DNA of 64,000 nt, taken from contig NZ_CANLYD010000008.1 of NCBI RefSeq assembly GCF_947495315.1, forward strand, positions 124,001 through 188,000, read 5' to 3'. This DNA comes from an uncultured Aquimarina sp. (lineage in GTDB: Bacteria > Bacteroidota > Bacteroidia > Flavobacteriales > Flavobacteriaceae). The notes below the pieces were generated by a model that was not told where the DNA came from, searched no databases, and saw only the letters and a program-made list of their open reading frames with translations. Position 1 is the first letter of the stretch; each line of letters starts with the position of its first letter. The translations under genes and the position numbers were made by a program. Of the stretch, positions 8,973-18,173 are shown in pieces.

Positions 8973-10733
8973 TTAGCTTATCAAAGTTTCTTGTGTAATA
9001 ATTTCAATGCCGCTATCAATGAGATGTTTTATCTCGGGTTTTTTAGTTTTGACGTTTTCTAGATGTTTAAGAATATGGTCAGCAAAGTTAGGATCTCTAT
9101 CGTAAACCAGTTCATAAATCTCAATCGATAATAACCAATCTTCAGGATGATCTTTTTTTAAGATAGCAAAAACAGCCTCTAGAGAAAATTTAGTATTCTC
9201 ACCATTCCTTACATTTTTAACTGCCTGATATAAAGCGTGTAATTCTTCTTCTTGTGCAGTGTAAGTTCTTTTTATAGTGTTCATATCTGGGTTATGTGTA
9301 ACCATATCGAAGGAGTAATCATCTGCTGGTCCTGAGAAAGCTGATACAATTTCTTTTCCTACAGCAAAATCGAAGGTACCCCATTCAGGTTTAAACAAGT
9401 ATTCATTTTTATACTTAATAGTGCATTCTTTAAATTGGATCAGAATAAGTTCTCCTTTGATGTTTCGCATTCCAGTGATATTTATTCCTGCAACTGTGAT
9501 TCCACTTTCAAACTCGAATTCTATATATTCTCCATCATAAAAATTATATGCTTTCAGATCTCTTGGAGACATGTTTTCTATTGCAAGATTGATACCTTTT
9601 AATTTTCCAAGAGGAGATCTGAATCCGTTAGGATGCGCATTAACTCCCTGACCAATCAATTCTTTTTCTCGATGAGAAAGTGCAGTAGGTCCTTCTGTTT
9701 CAAAATAAATAACCTCATTATCTTCATTCTTGATCATTCTAGTGAAAATTCCAGAGATTTGTAAACCAGTACTAAGTTCTATGGTTCCCAGATTTTGAGA
9801 TTCAATAAGCTTAGCAAGTCCACGATGTCCTCCTTTTCGTAATGCCATAGTATCTGCAAATTCTTCCAGAACCTGACACAAGTATGCAAAATCAGGAGTT
9901 ACAAATAATTGTGGTTGAGGTTTTGTAATATCAAAATCCTGAAAAGCAGCATCTGGAGTATATGGAAGTTTCTTTACATTATCCGTCATACACCATTCGC
10001 TTTCTCCGATAGAAGAAAGTAATCCTGCGCCATAAATTTTAGGATCACCTATAGTGCCAATAAGGCCATATTCTACTGTCCACCAATGAAGATTACGGAT
10101 CAAAGCCATTTCTGAAGGTTCCGACTTTTGATCTTGTAATTCGTTGACTCGATTTTCTGCATCTTGAATTGCTAAGGGATCGGCATTCGGTGATTCCTTC
10201 AATATGGAAAGCGTACGGACAGCCTCATATATATCATAGTCTCTCTTAGATGAAATAGCTTTGCATCCTATTTTTCCAAAACGGCGTAAATATTCTGCAT
10301 AATCCGGATTAGCAATAATTGGAGCGTGTCCCGCAGCTTCATGAATAATATCAGGAGCGGGTGTATATTCTATATTTTCTAATTGTCTAATATCGGAAGC
10401 TATTACTAGAATGTTATAGGCTTGAAACTCCATGAAAGCATTTGGGGGAATAAATCCGTCTACAGCAACTGCTGCCCAGCCAATTTCTTTTAGAATTCGA
10501 TTCATACCATACATACTAGGGATTTCATCTATAGAAATACCTGTTTTTTCTAATCCTTTTAAATAAGAATTATGGGCAACTTTACTTAATGAAGCAATGT
10601 TTTTACGCATCACATATCTCCATACGGCTTGATCAATAGGAGTGTACTCATCATAATTTTGAGGCTTTATAAATTGTTTAAGATGAGGAGGTAATCTATC
10701 AAGTAAAGGGTTGGATTCTATTTGTGATGACAT
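8973..10733 (-). CDS. Aromatic amino acid hydroxylase (phenylalanine 4-monooxygenase, long form)
   Basis: This 586-residue protein belongs to the pterin-dependent hydroxylases that convert phenylalanine to tyrosine using Fe(II) and O2. The iron ligands are in PDIIHEAAGHAPI (two His, near residue 131) with the third, a Glu, in WWTVEYGLIG. Proteobacterial PhhA is only about 260-300 residues; Bacteroidota commonly have a long form like this one, with a C-terminal extension (here about 230 residues) of unknown role. The gene stands alone between two secreted peptidases. Together with the paa cluster 3 kb away it gives the cell two ways to use phenylalanine: through tyrosine, or through phenylpyruvate and phenylacetyl-CoA. 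Confidence 0.93.
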   Translation of the reverse strand: MSSQIESNPLLDRLPPHLKQFIKPQNYDEYTPIDQAVWRYVMRKNIASLSKVAHNSYLKGLEKTGISIDEIPSMYGMNRILKEIGWAAVAVDGFIPPNAFMEFQAYNILVIASDIRQLENIEYTPAPDIIHEAAGHAPIIANPDYAEYLRRFGKIGCKAISSKRDYDIYEAVRTLSILKESPNADPLAIQDAENRVNELQDQKSEPSEMALIRNLHWWTVEYGLIGTIGDPKIYGAGLLSSIGESEWCMTDNVKKLPYTPDAAFQDFDITKPQPQLFVTPDFAYLCQVLEEFADTMALRKGGHRGLAKLIESQNLGTIELSTGLQISGIFTRMIKNEDNEVIYFETEGPTALSHREKELIGQGVNAHPNGFRSPLGKLKGINLAIENMSPRDLKAYNFYDGEYIEFEFESGITVAGINITGMRNIKGELILIQFKECTIKYKNEYLFKPEWGTFDFAVGKEIVSAFSGPADDYSFDMVTHNPDMNTIKRTYTAQEEELHALYQAVKNVRNGENTKFSLEAVFAILKKDHPEDWLLSIEIYELVYDRDPNFADHILKHLENVKTKKPEIKHLIDSGIEIITQETLIS

Positions 10734-10942
10734 TTATAAATCAGATTTTTAGCAGGGTTTTTGTTGCGGAAAAGTACTGGTTTTACCGCTAATATTAGAA
10801 TTAATTAACTAATTTTGTTTATACAGTGTAGGGTTTTAACAATGTATGCTGTTATTATTATAAGTGACTATGTAATTTTTTACCGTCTCTAAAATATATA
10901 ATCAATAAAAAATAGACTAACTTAATACATCACACAAATATT

Positions 10943-12625
10943 ATGAAAAAAATTATTTTATGTACCGCAGCATTACTTTTTTGTATAATTGCTAGTGGTC
11001 AAGTTACAAACGAAGGAAAGCCAAGGAGTTGGGATACTGACTTCTTAAGTATTGAAAAACAATCTCTAGTGGCTATTGAAATGCCTGATTTTGACTTAAT
11101 AAAAATTCAAAAAGAAGATGTTATAAATGATCAAGATAGGTCAAAAGTATATCGTTTTGGTTATGAGTTCGATGTGAATTACGACATAAATAATTCCGGT
11201 AAATGGAGTCAATTGTCAAATGGTGATTGGATTTGGAGAATTCGATTTAAATCTAAGAAAGCTCGCACCATGAACTTTGTTTTTGAAAAATTTAGATTGC
11301 CTGAAGGTGCATCATTATATTTATATAATATTGATAAGTCAGATTTGTTAGGAGCATATACAAGTACCTTTAATAGAGATGATGAAATGTTAGGAACTTG
11401 GTTAGTAGAAGGAGAGGATATAGTTCTTGAATATTTTGTTCCTAAGTCAGCAAAAGGAAAAGAAAAACTACAAATATCTAAAATTGTTCATGGATATCGT
11501 TCAGTTACTGATTTTGATGTTCAACAAAAAGCTTTGAACGATTCAGGAGACTGTAATCAGGATGTAGATTGTTCGGTAGGAACAGATTTTGATGATATAA
11601 AAGATAATTTAAAAAGAGCTGTAGGGTTAATGGTTGTTGGAAGTTCAGGTTTTTGTACAGGAACATTGATTAATAACACGAACAATGACGGAGCTCCTTA
11701 TTTTTTGACAGCTAATCATTGTTATGAGGATGAATTGGGGAATACATCTAATACTTCGGTTTGGGCTTTCCGATTTAATTGGGTAAGTCCTAATCCATCT
11801 TGCGCGACTTTAACACCTAGTACAAATGGAACTTTTGATCAAACTACTAGTGGTTCTACTGTTTTGGCAAATAATACTGAATCGGATGTCTTATTGGTTA
11901 ATATAGATTCGAGTCTTCCGGATAGTTGGGATTTATATTGGGCTGGATGGGATAGAACCGGAACGGCACCTAGTTTTGCTATAGGAATTCATCATCCGTC
12001 AGGAGATATTATGAAGGTGTGTAGAGAAGATCAGTCTCCAACCGAAAGAATTATTAGTTTTAATGGTAATGCTACTACTGAAATGTGGAATGTTGCCGAT
12101 TGGGATCTTGGAGTAACAGAACGAGGTTCTTCAGGGTCTGCATTATTTGACCCTAATGGTAGAATTATAGGTCAATTAGCTGGTGGAGCTGCTGCTTGTA
12201 CATCAGTTCCAGGAACCACTGATAATAATCAATTTGATGTGTATGGTAGATTTGATGTCTCTTGGGATTTCGGAACGACGGATGCTACAAGGCTTTCTAA
12301 TTGGTTAGATCCTGCTAATACAGGTGCAACCACTTTAAATTCATTATCCGAAGAAATTACATTGAGTGTAAATGAGAATGAATTAGCAAGAAATACAATA
12401 CTCTATCCTAATCCATCCGATGGAATATTTAACGTGTCTAATAACTCTGGAGGTAGATTAACTTATAATCTTTTCAGTCTAACAGGTCAACAAGTAGGGC
12501 AAGGTGAAGTTATTGATGATAATACAGTATTAGATATGTCTTCGAATGTTAGTGGAGTATATTTTATTTCTATTACGGATACATCAACCAATGCAAGTAT
12601 TACTAAGAAGGTTGTGATCAAATAA
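10943..12625 (+). CDS. Secreted trypsin-like serine protease with T9SS tail
   Basis: This 560-residue protein has a signal peptide (MKKIILCTAALLFCIIASGQ) and an N-terminal beta-rich propeptide to about 200. The trypsin-fold domain has a catalytic His in LTANHCYE (near 255), a probable Asp in ESDVLLVN (near 313) and the nucleophile Ser in RGSSGSALF (near 395). It resembles lysyl endopeptidase-type enzymes, but I cannot fix the cleavage specificity. A type A sorting domain (ILYPNPSDGIFNV, ending KKVVIK) occupies the last 80 residues. It has its own AT-rich promoter region and a strong terminator, so it is monocistronic. Confidence 0.92.
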   Translation: MKKIILCTAALLFCIIASGQVTNEGKPRSWDTDFLSIEKQSLVAIEMPDFDLIKIQKEDVINDQDRSKVYRFGYEFDVNYDINNSGKWSQLSNGDWIWRIRFKSKKARTMNFVFEKFRLPEGASLYLYNIDKSDLLGAYTSTFNRDDEMLGTWLVEGEDIVLEYFVPKSAKGKEKLQISKIVHGYRSVTDFDVQQKALNDSGDCNQDVDCSVGTDFDDIKDNLKRAVGLMVVGSSGFCTGTLINNTNNDGAPYFLTANHCYEDELGNTSNTSVWAFRFNWVSPNPSCATLTPSTNGTFDQTTSGSTVLANNTESDVLLVNIDSSLPDSWDLYWAGWDRTGTAPSFAIGIHHPSGDIMKVCREDQSPTERIISFNGNATTEMWNVADWDLGVTERGSSGSALFDPNGRIIGQLAGGAAACTSVPGTTDNNQFDVYGRFDVSWDFGTTDATRLSNWLDPANTGATTLNSLSEEITLSVNENELARNTILYPNPSDGIFNVSNNSGGRLTYNLFSLTGQQVGQGEVIDDNTVLDMSSNVSGVYFISITDTSTNASITKKVVIK

Positions 12626-12651
12626 GTAAAGAGCACTTCGCTATTAAAAAT

Positions 12652-12690
12652 AAAAAGGTTCCTTGAATAGTATTCAAGGAACCTTTTTAT
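12652..12690. terminator. Strong bidirectional terminator
   Basis: Nearly perfect arms AAAAGGTTCCTTGAA and TTCAAGGAACCTTTTT around TAGTA. With A-runs on one side and T-runs on the other it can serve both the protease gene and the convergent META gene. Confidence 0.9.
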
Positions 12691-12716
12691 ATATATTATT
12701 AATTTTAGCTACTTTT

Positions 12717-13145
12717 TTATTGAGACTTTTTTGCTACAAGGATCTCTTTTTCATTTTCATTTTTGAAAGCTAAAGTAGTTTCTTTTAAGTTTTTGGTTTT
12801 TAATTCAGATAAGGCTTTAAAAAATTCTTTTTCTATTTCTGCAGTTTTTTCGCAATATCTTTTTGAAGCCATAGGAAAACCAGCAGAAAAAGTTTTTCCT
12901 TCTGAAGTATAGTTACATGAATAGGTATTGCATCCAGAAAACCCTGACATTGTTTTACTTTCAGAACTAATAACGATGGTGAGTTTATGTTCAGAAACAT
13001 CTTTCCCATAGAGTGAAGTAACTAAATATGTGCCTTGCGGTTCTGATTGGCTTTTAGCTTCAGTGTTTTTAGAAGTAGCTGTATTTGTACTATTACAATT
13101 ACAGAATAAAGTGAGAGAAATTAAAAGTAAACCTAAGTATTTCAT
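12717..13145 (-). CDS. META (HslJ-like) domain lipoprotein
   Basis: The 142-residue protein starts MKYLGLLLISLTLFCNCNST, a lipoprotein signal with Cys in the lipobox, so it is probably anchored in the outer membrane. The rest fits a META/HslJ domain: GTYLVTSLYGKDVS, then SGFSGCNTYSCNYT and FPMASKRYCEKTAEIEKEFF. These domains are linked to stress resistance in other bacteria but have no known biochemical activity. The gene is divergent from the TetR gene. Confidence 0.85.
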   Translation of the reverse strand: MKYLGLLLISLTLFCNCNSTNTATSKNTEAKSQSEPQGTYLVTSLYGKDVSEHKLTIVISSESKTMSGFSGCNTYSCNYTSEGKTFSAGFPMASKRYCEKTAEIEKEFFKALSELKTKNLKETTLAFKNENEKEILVAKKSQ

Positions 13146-13287
13146 AATGATTTGGTGTTATGTAAAACATCAAAGCGATGTATATTATTTCTAATATAAC
13201 AAATTTATTATATTTTAGTCTTTAATCTGAGTTGCGATAGATTAATTAGAAATTATTTTTTTATCAAAAACACAAGCCCATTTGCCT

Positions 13288-13857
13288 ATGAAACAAGAAA
13301 GTAGAAAGCAAGAAATAGTAAATGCTGCGGCGATTCTATTTAAGGAAAAAGGGTATAGTGCGGTTACAATGAGGGATTTGGCCACTGCTATGGGTATAAA
13401 AGCAGCAAGTTTGTACAACCATATTCAATCTAAACAAGAGATTTTATCAACGATTATTATTGAGCTTGCAGAAGAGTTTACTAGTGGGATGAATCAAATA
13501 GTAAGTTCCGATAGAAGTTCAATTCAAAAATTAGAGAATATAATAAGCCTGCATATCGATGTAACCTTACGAAATGCCGATGGCTTAGCTTCACTTAATA
13601 ATGATTGGATGCATCTAGAAGAGGACAATCTCTTGTATTTTGAGAAAATGCGTCAAGATTATGAAGATAATTTCAGACAAATTGTTAAAAAAGGAGTGGA
13701 TATGAATGAGATCAAATCCAATAATATAGAGATTATAGTATTTTCTACATTATCTACACTCAGAACGCTCTATTTATGGTATCCGAAACAAAAAAATATT
13801 GATGCCAATATTCTCAAAAAAGATATGATATCTGTACTACTGCAAGGAGTGGTTTAA
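13288..13857 (+). CDS. TetR/AcrR family regulator, probable PaaR-type repressor of the paa cluster
   Basis: The ATG at 13288 gives MKQESRKQEIVNAAAILFKE; the TTG two codons upstream is less likely. The N-terminal helix-turn-helix runs through MRDLATAMGIKAASLYNHI (residues about 28-46), followed by an all-helical ligand-binding domain. It lies directly upstream of paaE in the same orientation, with a perfect operator-like palindrome between them (13883-13904). By analogy with PaaR proteins of other bacteria, phenylacetyl-CoA is the likely inducer (inference). A second near-copy of the operator before the E2 gene suggests that it controls both units. Confidence 0.85.
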   Translation: MKQESRKQEIVNAAAILFKEKGYSAVTMRDLATAMGIKAASLYNHIQSKQEILSTIIIELAEEFTSGMNQIVSSDRSSIQKLENIISLHIDVTLRNADGLASLNNDWMHLEEDNLLYFEKMRQDYEDNFRQIVKKGVDMNEIKSNNIEIIVFSTLSTLRTLYLWYPKQKNIDANILKKDMISVLLQGVV

Positions 13858-13882
13858 AATTAATAGTTAATTAATTGTGTAT

Positions 13883-13904
13883 AAAACTAACAATCGTTAG
13901 TTTT
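13883..13904. promoter_or_regulatory. Palindromic TetR-type operator upstream of paaE
   Basis: AAAACTAAC - AATC - GTTAGTTTT, perfect 9-bp arms, 32 bp before the paaE start. It resembles the CTAAC-N4-GTTAG class that I recall for PaaR regulators. A near copy (ACTAAC-AAAC-ATTAGT) lies at 29097-29112 upstream of the E2 gene. Confidence 0.8.
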
Positions 13905-13935
13905 GTTATACTATAACGATATAGTATACCATTGC

Positions 13936-15009
13936 ATGAGTGATTTTCATACCATAAAAGTAGCTGAGATTCTTAAAGAAACTAAGGATTGTACTTCAAT
14001 AACTTTTGATATACCTCAAAGTTTAAAAGAAAAGTTTTCATATAAACAAGGTCAGTATTTAACATTAAAAACCATACTAGAAGGAGAAGAAGTAAGACGA
14101 AACTACTCCCTGTGTTCTAGCCCGATCGATAATCAATGGAAGGTGGCTGTAAAGAGAATAGATGGTGGATTGTTCTCTAATTATGCTTGTAATGTGTTAA
14201 AAGCTGGAGATGAATTAGAAGTTTTACCACCTAACGGAAGTTTTTTTACTGAAGTAGACGCAACTAAACCTAAGAATTATATTGTCTTTGCTGCAGGAAG
14301 CGGGATTACCCCTATTCTTTCAATAATCAAAACGCATCTGGCATTAGAACCTAATAGTACATTCAAGCTATTTTACTTGAATCGCACCGTTAAATCTATT
14401 ATCTTTAAAGAAGAGATTGAGGCCTTAAGAAATACATATTTTGGAAGATTCGAAATATTTTATTTTTTAACTAAAGAGCATCGTGATATTCCATTACTCA
14501 ATGGAAGGTTTACTTCGGAAAAGTTAAGAGAACTTACCGATAAAATTATTGATGTTTCTGATGTGGATGAATGTTTTATTTGTGGTCCTGAAGAAATGAT
14601 CTTCTTAATAAGGGACGAGCTTGTTGAAGCTGGATTGTCCAAGGATAAAATTCATTATGAACTATTCTTTTCTGGAGTTACGGAAGAAGATAAAAAAAGA
14701 GCTGCGACAGCTATAGAACATAAGTTTGATGGAACCGAAGTTACTATCATTGATGGTGGTAAAGAATTTCACTTCGGGATGGATGATGAATATGACAACA
14801 TCTTAGATGGCGCATTGGCAGCGGGAGCCGATCTTCCGTTTGCTTGTAAAGGAGGTGTTTGTAGTACCTGTAAATGCAGACTAGTAGAAGGAGAAGTAGA
14901 GATGAAAATAAATTATGCGCTGGAAGAAGATGAAGTCGCAAAAGGGCTAGTGCTATCTTGTCAAGCTGTACCAACTACAGAAAAAGTAGTAGTTGATTTC
15001 GATGTCTAG
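13936..15009 (+). CDS. paaE: Phenylacetyl-CoA 1,2-epoxidase reductase subunit
   Basis: The ATG at 13936 (MSDFHTIKVAEILKE) is chosen over a TTG at 13903, which falls inside the operator. This 357-residue flavo-iron-sulfur protein passes electrons from NADPH to the PaaABC oxygenase. It has an FAD-binding motif RRNYSLCSSP (near 54), an NAD(P)-binding AAGSGITPILSI (near 120) and a C-terminal plant-type [2Fe-2S] ferredoxin domain with CKGGVCSTCKC (near 305) and a last Cys in LSCQAVP. It comes first in the operon here, whereas the E. coli order is paaABCDE. Confidence 0.95.
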   Translation: MSDFHTIKVAEILKETKDCTSITFDIPQSLKEKFSYKQGQYLTLKTILEGEEVRRNYSLCSSPIDNQWKVAVKRIDGGLFSNYACNVLKAGDELEVLPPNGSFFTEVDATKPKNYIVFAAGSGITPILSIIKTHLALEPNSTFKLFYLNRTVKSIIFKEEIEALRNTYFGRFEIFYFLTKEHRDIPLLNGRFTSEKLRELTDKIIDVSDVDECFICGPEEMIFLIRDELVEAGLSKDKIHYELFFSGVTEEDKKRAATAIEHKFDGTEVTIIDGGKEFHFGMDDEYDNILDGALAAGADLPFACKGGVCSTCKCRLVEGEVEMKINYALEEDEVAKGLVLSCQAVPTTEKVVVDFDV

Positions 15010-15079
15010 TTTAACGTAATAAAATCCTTGATGACTAAACACTTTTTAAGAAAGTTAGGAAATGTAAGGTATAGTTGTT

Positions 15080-16036
15080 ATGAGTGAAAAAGAAATAAAA
15101 AACCTTGAAGAAATTTTTGAGCAGAGAATCGCCAGAGATGAAAAAATCGAACCAAAAGATTGGATGCCTGAAAAGTATCGAAAGACCCATATCAGGCAGA
15201 TATCACAGCATGCGCATTCTGAAATAGTAGGTATGCTTCCAGAAGGTAACTGGATATCCAGAGCACCGTCTTTGAGACGTAAAGTAGCTTTATTAGCTAA
15301 GGTTCAGGATGAAGCTGGACATGGATTGTATCTATATAGTGCTTGTGAGACTTTAGGTATTTCTAGAGAAGAACTTTATGAACAATTACATACCGGAAAA
15401 GCTAAATACTCTAGTATATTTAATTACCCCACGTTAACCTGGGCAGATATTGGTGCTATTGGTTGGTTGGTTGATGGAGCAGCGATTATTAATCAAGTTC
15501 CTCTTTGTAGTACTTCTTATGGCCCATACGCGAGAGCAATGATTCGCGTATGCAAAGAAGAAAGTTTTCATCAACGTCAGGGATATGAAATTATGATGAA
15601 ATTGGCAAAGGGTACACCTGAACAAAAAGAAATGGCGCAAGATGCATTAAACCGCTGGTGGTGGCCATCTTTAATGATGTTGGGGCCTACAGATGCAGAA
15701 TCTGTGCATACTGAACAATCAATGAAATGGAAACTGAAACGTAAGACTAATGATGAACTTCGTCAACAATTTATAGATCAAACAGTTCCACAAGCAGATC
15801 TTATTGGGCTAACTATTCCAGATGCTGATTTGAAATGGAATGAGGAAACAAAACATTATGATTTTGGCGAAATTGATTGGGATGAATTCTGGCAGGTGGT
15901 TAAAGGTCATGGACCTTGTAATAAAGAAAGATTATCTGCAAGAGTAAATGCCTGGAATGAAGGTGAATGGGTTCGTGATGCTGCAATGGCATACGCAGAT
16001 AAACAACAGGAGAATAAAATTAAGAAAGCAATTTAA
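15080..16036 (+). CDS. paaA: Phenylacetyl-CoA 1,2-epoxidase catalytic subunit
   Basis: This 318-residue ferritin-like diiron oxygenase subunit carries out ring 1,2-epoxidation of phenylacetyl-CoA. The N-terminus and segments such as ISQHAHSEIVGMLPEG, AKVQDEAGHGLYLYSACETLG and EESFHQRQGYEIM carry the Glu/His diiron ligands typical of PaaA. Length agrees with the family (about 310). It follows paaE by 70 bp and precedes paaB by 55 bp. Confidence 0.97.
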   Translation: MSEKEIKNLEEIFEQRIARDEKIEPKDWMPEKYRKTHIRQISQHAHSEIVGMLPEGNWISRAPSLRRKVALLAKVQDEAGHGLYLYSACETLGISREELYEQLHTGKAKYSSIFNYPTLTWADIGAIGWLVDGAAIINQVPLCSTSYGPYARAMIRVCKEESFHQRQGYEIMMKLAKGTPEQKEMAQDALNRWWWPSLMMLGPTDAESVHTEQSMKWKLKRKTNDELRQQFIDQTVPQADLIGLTIPDADLKWNEETKHYDFGEIDWDEFWQVVKGHGPCNKERLSARVNAWNEGEWVRDAAMAYADKQQENKIKKAI

Positions 16037-16091
16037 AAAAGTTCCTCAGTTTCTCTTTCTGAAAAGAGTCAATTATGGGGATATATAAGAT

Positions 16092-16376
16092 ATGAAAAAA
16101 AACTGGCCACTTTGGGAAGTCTTCGTTAGAAGTAAAAATGGACTAGAACATCGCCACTTCGGAAGTATACGCGCTGCCGATGCAGAAATGGCGTTGGAGA
16201 ATGCAAGAGATGTATACACCCGCAGAAGCGAAGGAGTTAGTATTTGGGTGGTAGAATCTAAAAATATCACTGCTTCTAATCCAGAAAATAATGGAGAATT
16301 ATTTGAACCAGCTCAAGATAAAGTATACAGGCATCCTACTTTTTATACATTACCTGATGAGGTAAAACATATGTAA
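16092..16376 (+). CDS. paaB: Phenylacetyl-CoA 1,2-epoxidase subunit PaaB
   Basis: This small 94-residue subunit bridges the PaaAC heterodimers. The start MKKNWPLWEVFVRSKNGLEHRHFGS is diagnostic for PaaB, as is the segment AADAEMALENARDVYTRR. Its intact stop codon is followed directly by the first four-helix-bundle element, which separates it from paaC. Confidence 0.96.
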   Translation: MKKNWPLWEVFVRSKNGLEHRHFGSIRAADAEMALENARDVYTRRSEGVSIWVVESKNITASNPENNGELFEPAQDKVYRHPTFYTLPDEVKHM

Positions 16377-16816
16377 ATAAGAAGTTGAAATCGAAAATGA
16401 AGACGAAATATGAATAATACTAAGTTTGATTTAAGCGAAAGATTAGAAGATTTTGCAGCTAAAATCATCTTATTGTTTGATAAAAAGCCCCTTTCGTTTG
16501 CAGGAGAATATTTAGCAAAGCAATTGATAAGATCTTCTTGTTCTTCAGTGTTAAATTATGGAGAAGCTTTAGGGGCGGGAACAAATAAAGATAAAATTAA
16601 TAAGTTGAGAATTTGTTTGAAGGAGTTACGGGAATCATTGCGAAACTTGAATATTCAAACAAAAGCAAAGTTAATAACAGAAGATGATCTCAGGTCACTA
16701 AAAGATGAAAATGATCAATTGATCAGGATAATAGTTACAAGGATTAAAAATATTAATTGAACTTGAATTTGAAAAATAAATAGTTTCAACTTCAACTTCA
16801 ATTTCAATTTCATTCT
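16377..16816 (+). mobile_element. Inverted-repeat element 1 carrying a four-helix-bundle gene
   Basis: The whole paaB-paaC gap is one unit. The upstream flank (16377-16409) is made of units like GAAGTTGAAATCGAAAATGAAG. The downstream flank (about 16785-16816) is the inverse: repeated TTCAACTTCAACTTCAATT. The two would pair in an mRNA and close a long hairpin around the ORF. No transposase is present. The flanks differ from those of the other three elements but match each other. Confidence 0.7.
16410..16760 (+). CDS. Four-helix bundle protein (23S rRNA intervening-sequence/S23 type), copy 1
   Basis: This 116-residue all-helical protein belongs to the family first found in intervening sequences of bacterial 23S rRNA and related to the Avd protein of diversity-generating retroelements. 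Recognisable motifs are LAKQLIRSSCSSVLNYGEA and LRICLKELRESLRNLNIQ. The family binds nucleic acid, but no cellular role is established. The gene sits inside the paa operon between paaB and paaC, surrounded by self-complementary flanks. It is similar to copies 2 and 4 and distant from copy 3. Nothing links it directly to phenylacetate chemistry. Confidence 0.85.
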   Translation: MNNTKFDLSERLEDFAAKIILLFDKKPLSFAGEYLAKQLIRSSCSSVLNYGEALGAGTNKDKINKLRICLKELRESLRNLNIQTKAKLITEDDLRSLKDENDQLIRIIVTRIKNIN

Positions 16817-17572
16817 ATGAAAAAAGAAAATCTAATACAATATATTTACGGGATTGCTGACAATGCTTTAATATTAGGACAGCGTCTTTCTGAGTTATGT
16901 GGTCACGGGCCAAATTTGGAAACCGATATTGCTTGTACTAATATGGCGTTAGATCTATTAGGACAAACGCGTAGTTACTATCAGTATGCAGCTCAATTAA
17001 CCGGAGAAAATGTTACTGAAGATGATATCGCTTTTCTAAGAACTGAAAGACAATATAAAAATGTACTTCTAGTAGAACAACCAAATAATCATTTTGGATA
17101 TGTGATTACACGTCAGTTTTTTTACGATGTATTCCATTTGTTATTATTACAGGAGCTACAAAACAGTAAAGATGTAACGCTTTCAGCAATAGCAAAAAAA
17201 GCAATTAAAGAGGTAAGTTATCATCAGCGCTTTTCTTCTGATTGGATTAAAAGATTGGGTGATGGTACAGAAGTAAGTCGCCAAAAAGTTCAGGAAGCAG
17301 TAAATGATCTTTGGAAATTTACAGATGAGTTATTCCAACTAACAGAAGACGATAAAAGTGTTGTTGAGTTAGGAGCTGGAGTGGATGTTAGTCTCTTAAA
17401 AGAAAAGTATTACCATATTGTTAAAGAAGTTTTAGAAGAGGCTACTTTGATAGTTCCCGAACTTAAGTGGTTCAGAAAAGGAGGAAAAGAAGGAGTACAT
17501 AGTGAGCATATGGGGTATTTGCTTTCGGATTTACAATATATGCAACGCACGTACCCTAATATGAAGTGGTGA
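16817..17572 (+). CDS. paaC: Phenylacetyl-CoA 1,2-epoxidase structural subunit
   Basis: This 251-residue protein is the ferritin-like partner of PaaA that lacks a functional diiron site. Identifying segments are IADNALILGQRLSELCGHGP and EVSYHQRFSSDWIKRLGDGT. Length matches PaaC (about 250). The ATG at 16817 directly abuts the flank of the four-helix-bundle element, so its ribosome-binding region is made of repeat sequence. Confidence 0.95.
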   Translation: MKKENLIQYIYGIADNALILGQRLSELCGHGPNLETDIACTNMALDLLGQTRSYYQYAAQLTGENVTEDDIAFLRTERQYKNVLLVEQPNNHFGYVITRQFFYDVFHLLLLQELQNSKDVTLSAIAKKAIKEVSYHQRFSSDWIKRLGDGTEVSRQKVQEAVNDLWKFTDELFQLTEDDKSVVELGAGVDVSLLKEKYYHIVKEVLEEATLIVPELKWFRKGGKEGVHSEHMGYLLSDLQYMQRTYPNMKW

Positions 17573-17618
17573 TCATTCATAAATCATTAATGTTTTAGTG
17601 TAGACTAAAATTGATAAT

Positions 17619-18173
17619 ATGAATAAACAAAAGAACATAGAAACTGAAAATAGCTACCCTCTCCTTTCGGGAGAGGAGCTGGGGGTGAGGGCTATTGACC
17701 CTAAACTAGTCTCGATTCTCGAGAAAGTTAGTGATCCAGAAATTCCAGTATTGTCTATTATGGATATGGGAGTCGTACGATCTGCTCAAATGGTTAATGA
17801 TGTTGTTGAGATTACAATAACACCAACATATAGTGGATGTCCGGCAATGGATGTGATCGGCGACGATATTGTCAATGCTTTTAAACAAGAAAACATTAAG
17901 GCTAAAGTGTCTCTCGTACTATCTCCGGCCTGGACTACGGATTGGATCACACCAAGAGGTAGAAAAGCACTAGAAGAATATGGAATAGCTGCACCTTTAG
18001 AAGAAGAAGCGGATAAAGAAGCGTTACTGGGAAATAAGAAGTTAGTAAAATGTCCTCAATGTGGATCTACTAATACCAAAATGATAAGCCAATTCGGTTC
18101 TACAGCTTGCAAAGCTTTATTTCAGTGTGAAGATTGCCTGGAACCTTTTGATTATTTTAAATGTTTAAAATGA
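17619..18173 (+). CDS. paaD: Phenylacetate degradation protein PaaD (MIP18-type Fe-S assembly factor)
   Basis: This 184-residue protein needed for the epoxidase in vivo probably matures Fe-S clusters. It has a DUF59/MIP18 domain (KVSDPEIPVLSIMDMGVV, TPTYSGCPAMDVI) and a C-terminal zinc ribbon with CPQCGS and CEDC. Residues about 13-25 (YPLLSGEELGVR) are encoded by a REP-type palindrome (17655-17690) fused in frame to the N-terminus. This segment is foreign to the family, and the conserved part begins after it at AIDPKLVSILEKV. No better start lies downstream. Confidence 0.93.
   Translation: MNKQKNIETENSYPLLSGEELGVRAIDPKLVSILEKVSDPEIPVLSIMDMGVVRSAQMVNDVVEITITPTYSGCPAMDVIGDDIVNAFKQENIKAKVSLVLSPAWTTDWITPRGRKALEEYGIAAPLEEEADKEALLGNKKLVKCPQCGSTNTKMISQFGSTACKALFQCEDCLEPFDYFKCLK
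17655..17690 (+). repeat. REP-like palindrome inside paaD
   Basis: CCTCTCCTTTCGGGAGAGG with trailing GGGGGTGAGG, a composition unlike the AT-rich neighbourhood. This type of palindrome is frequent between genes in Bacteroidota; here it is translated. Confidence 0.7.
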
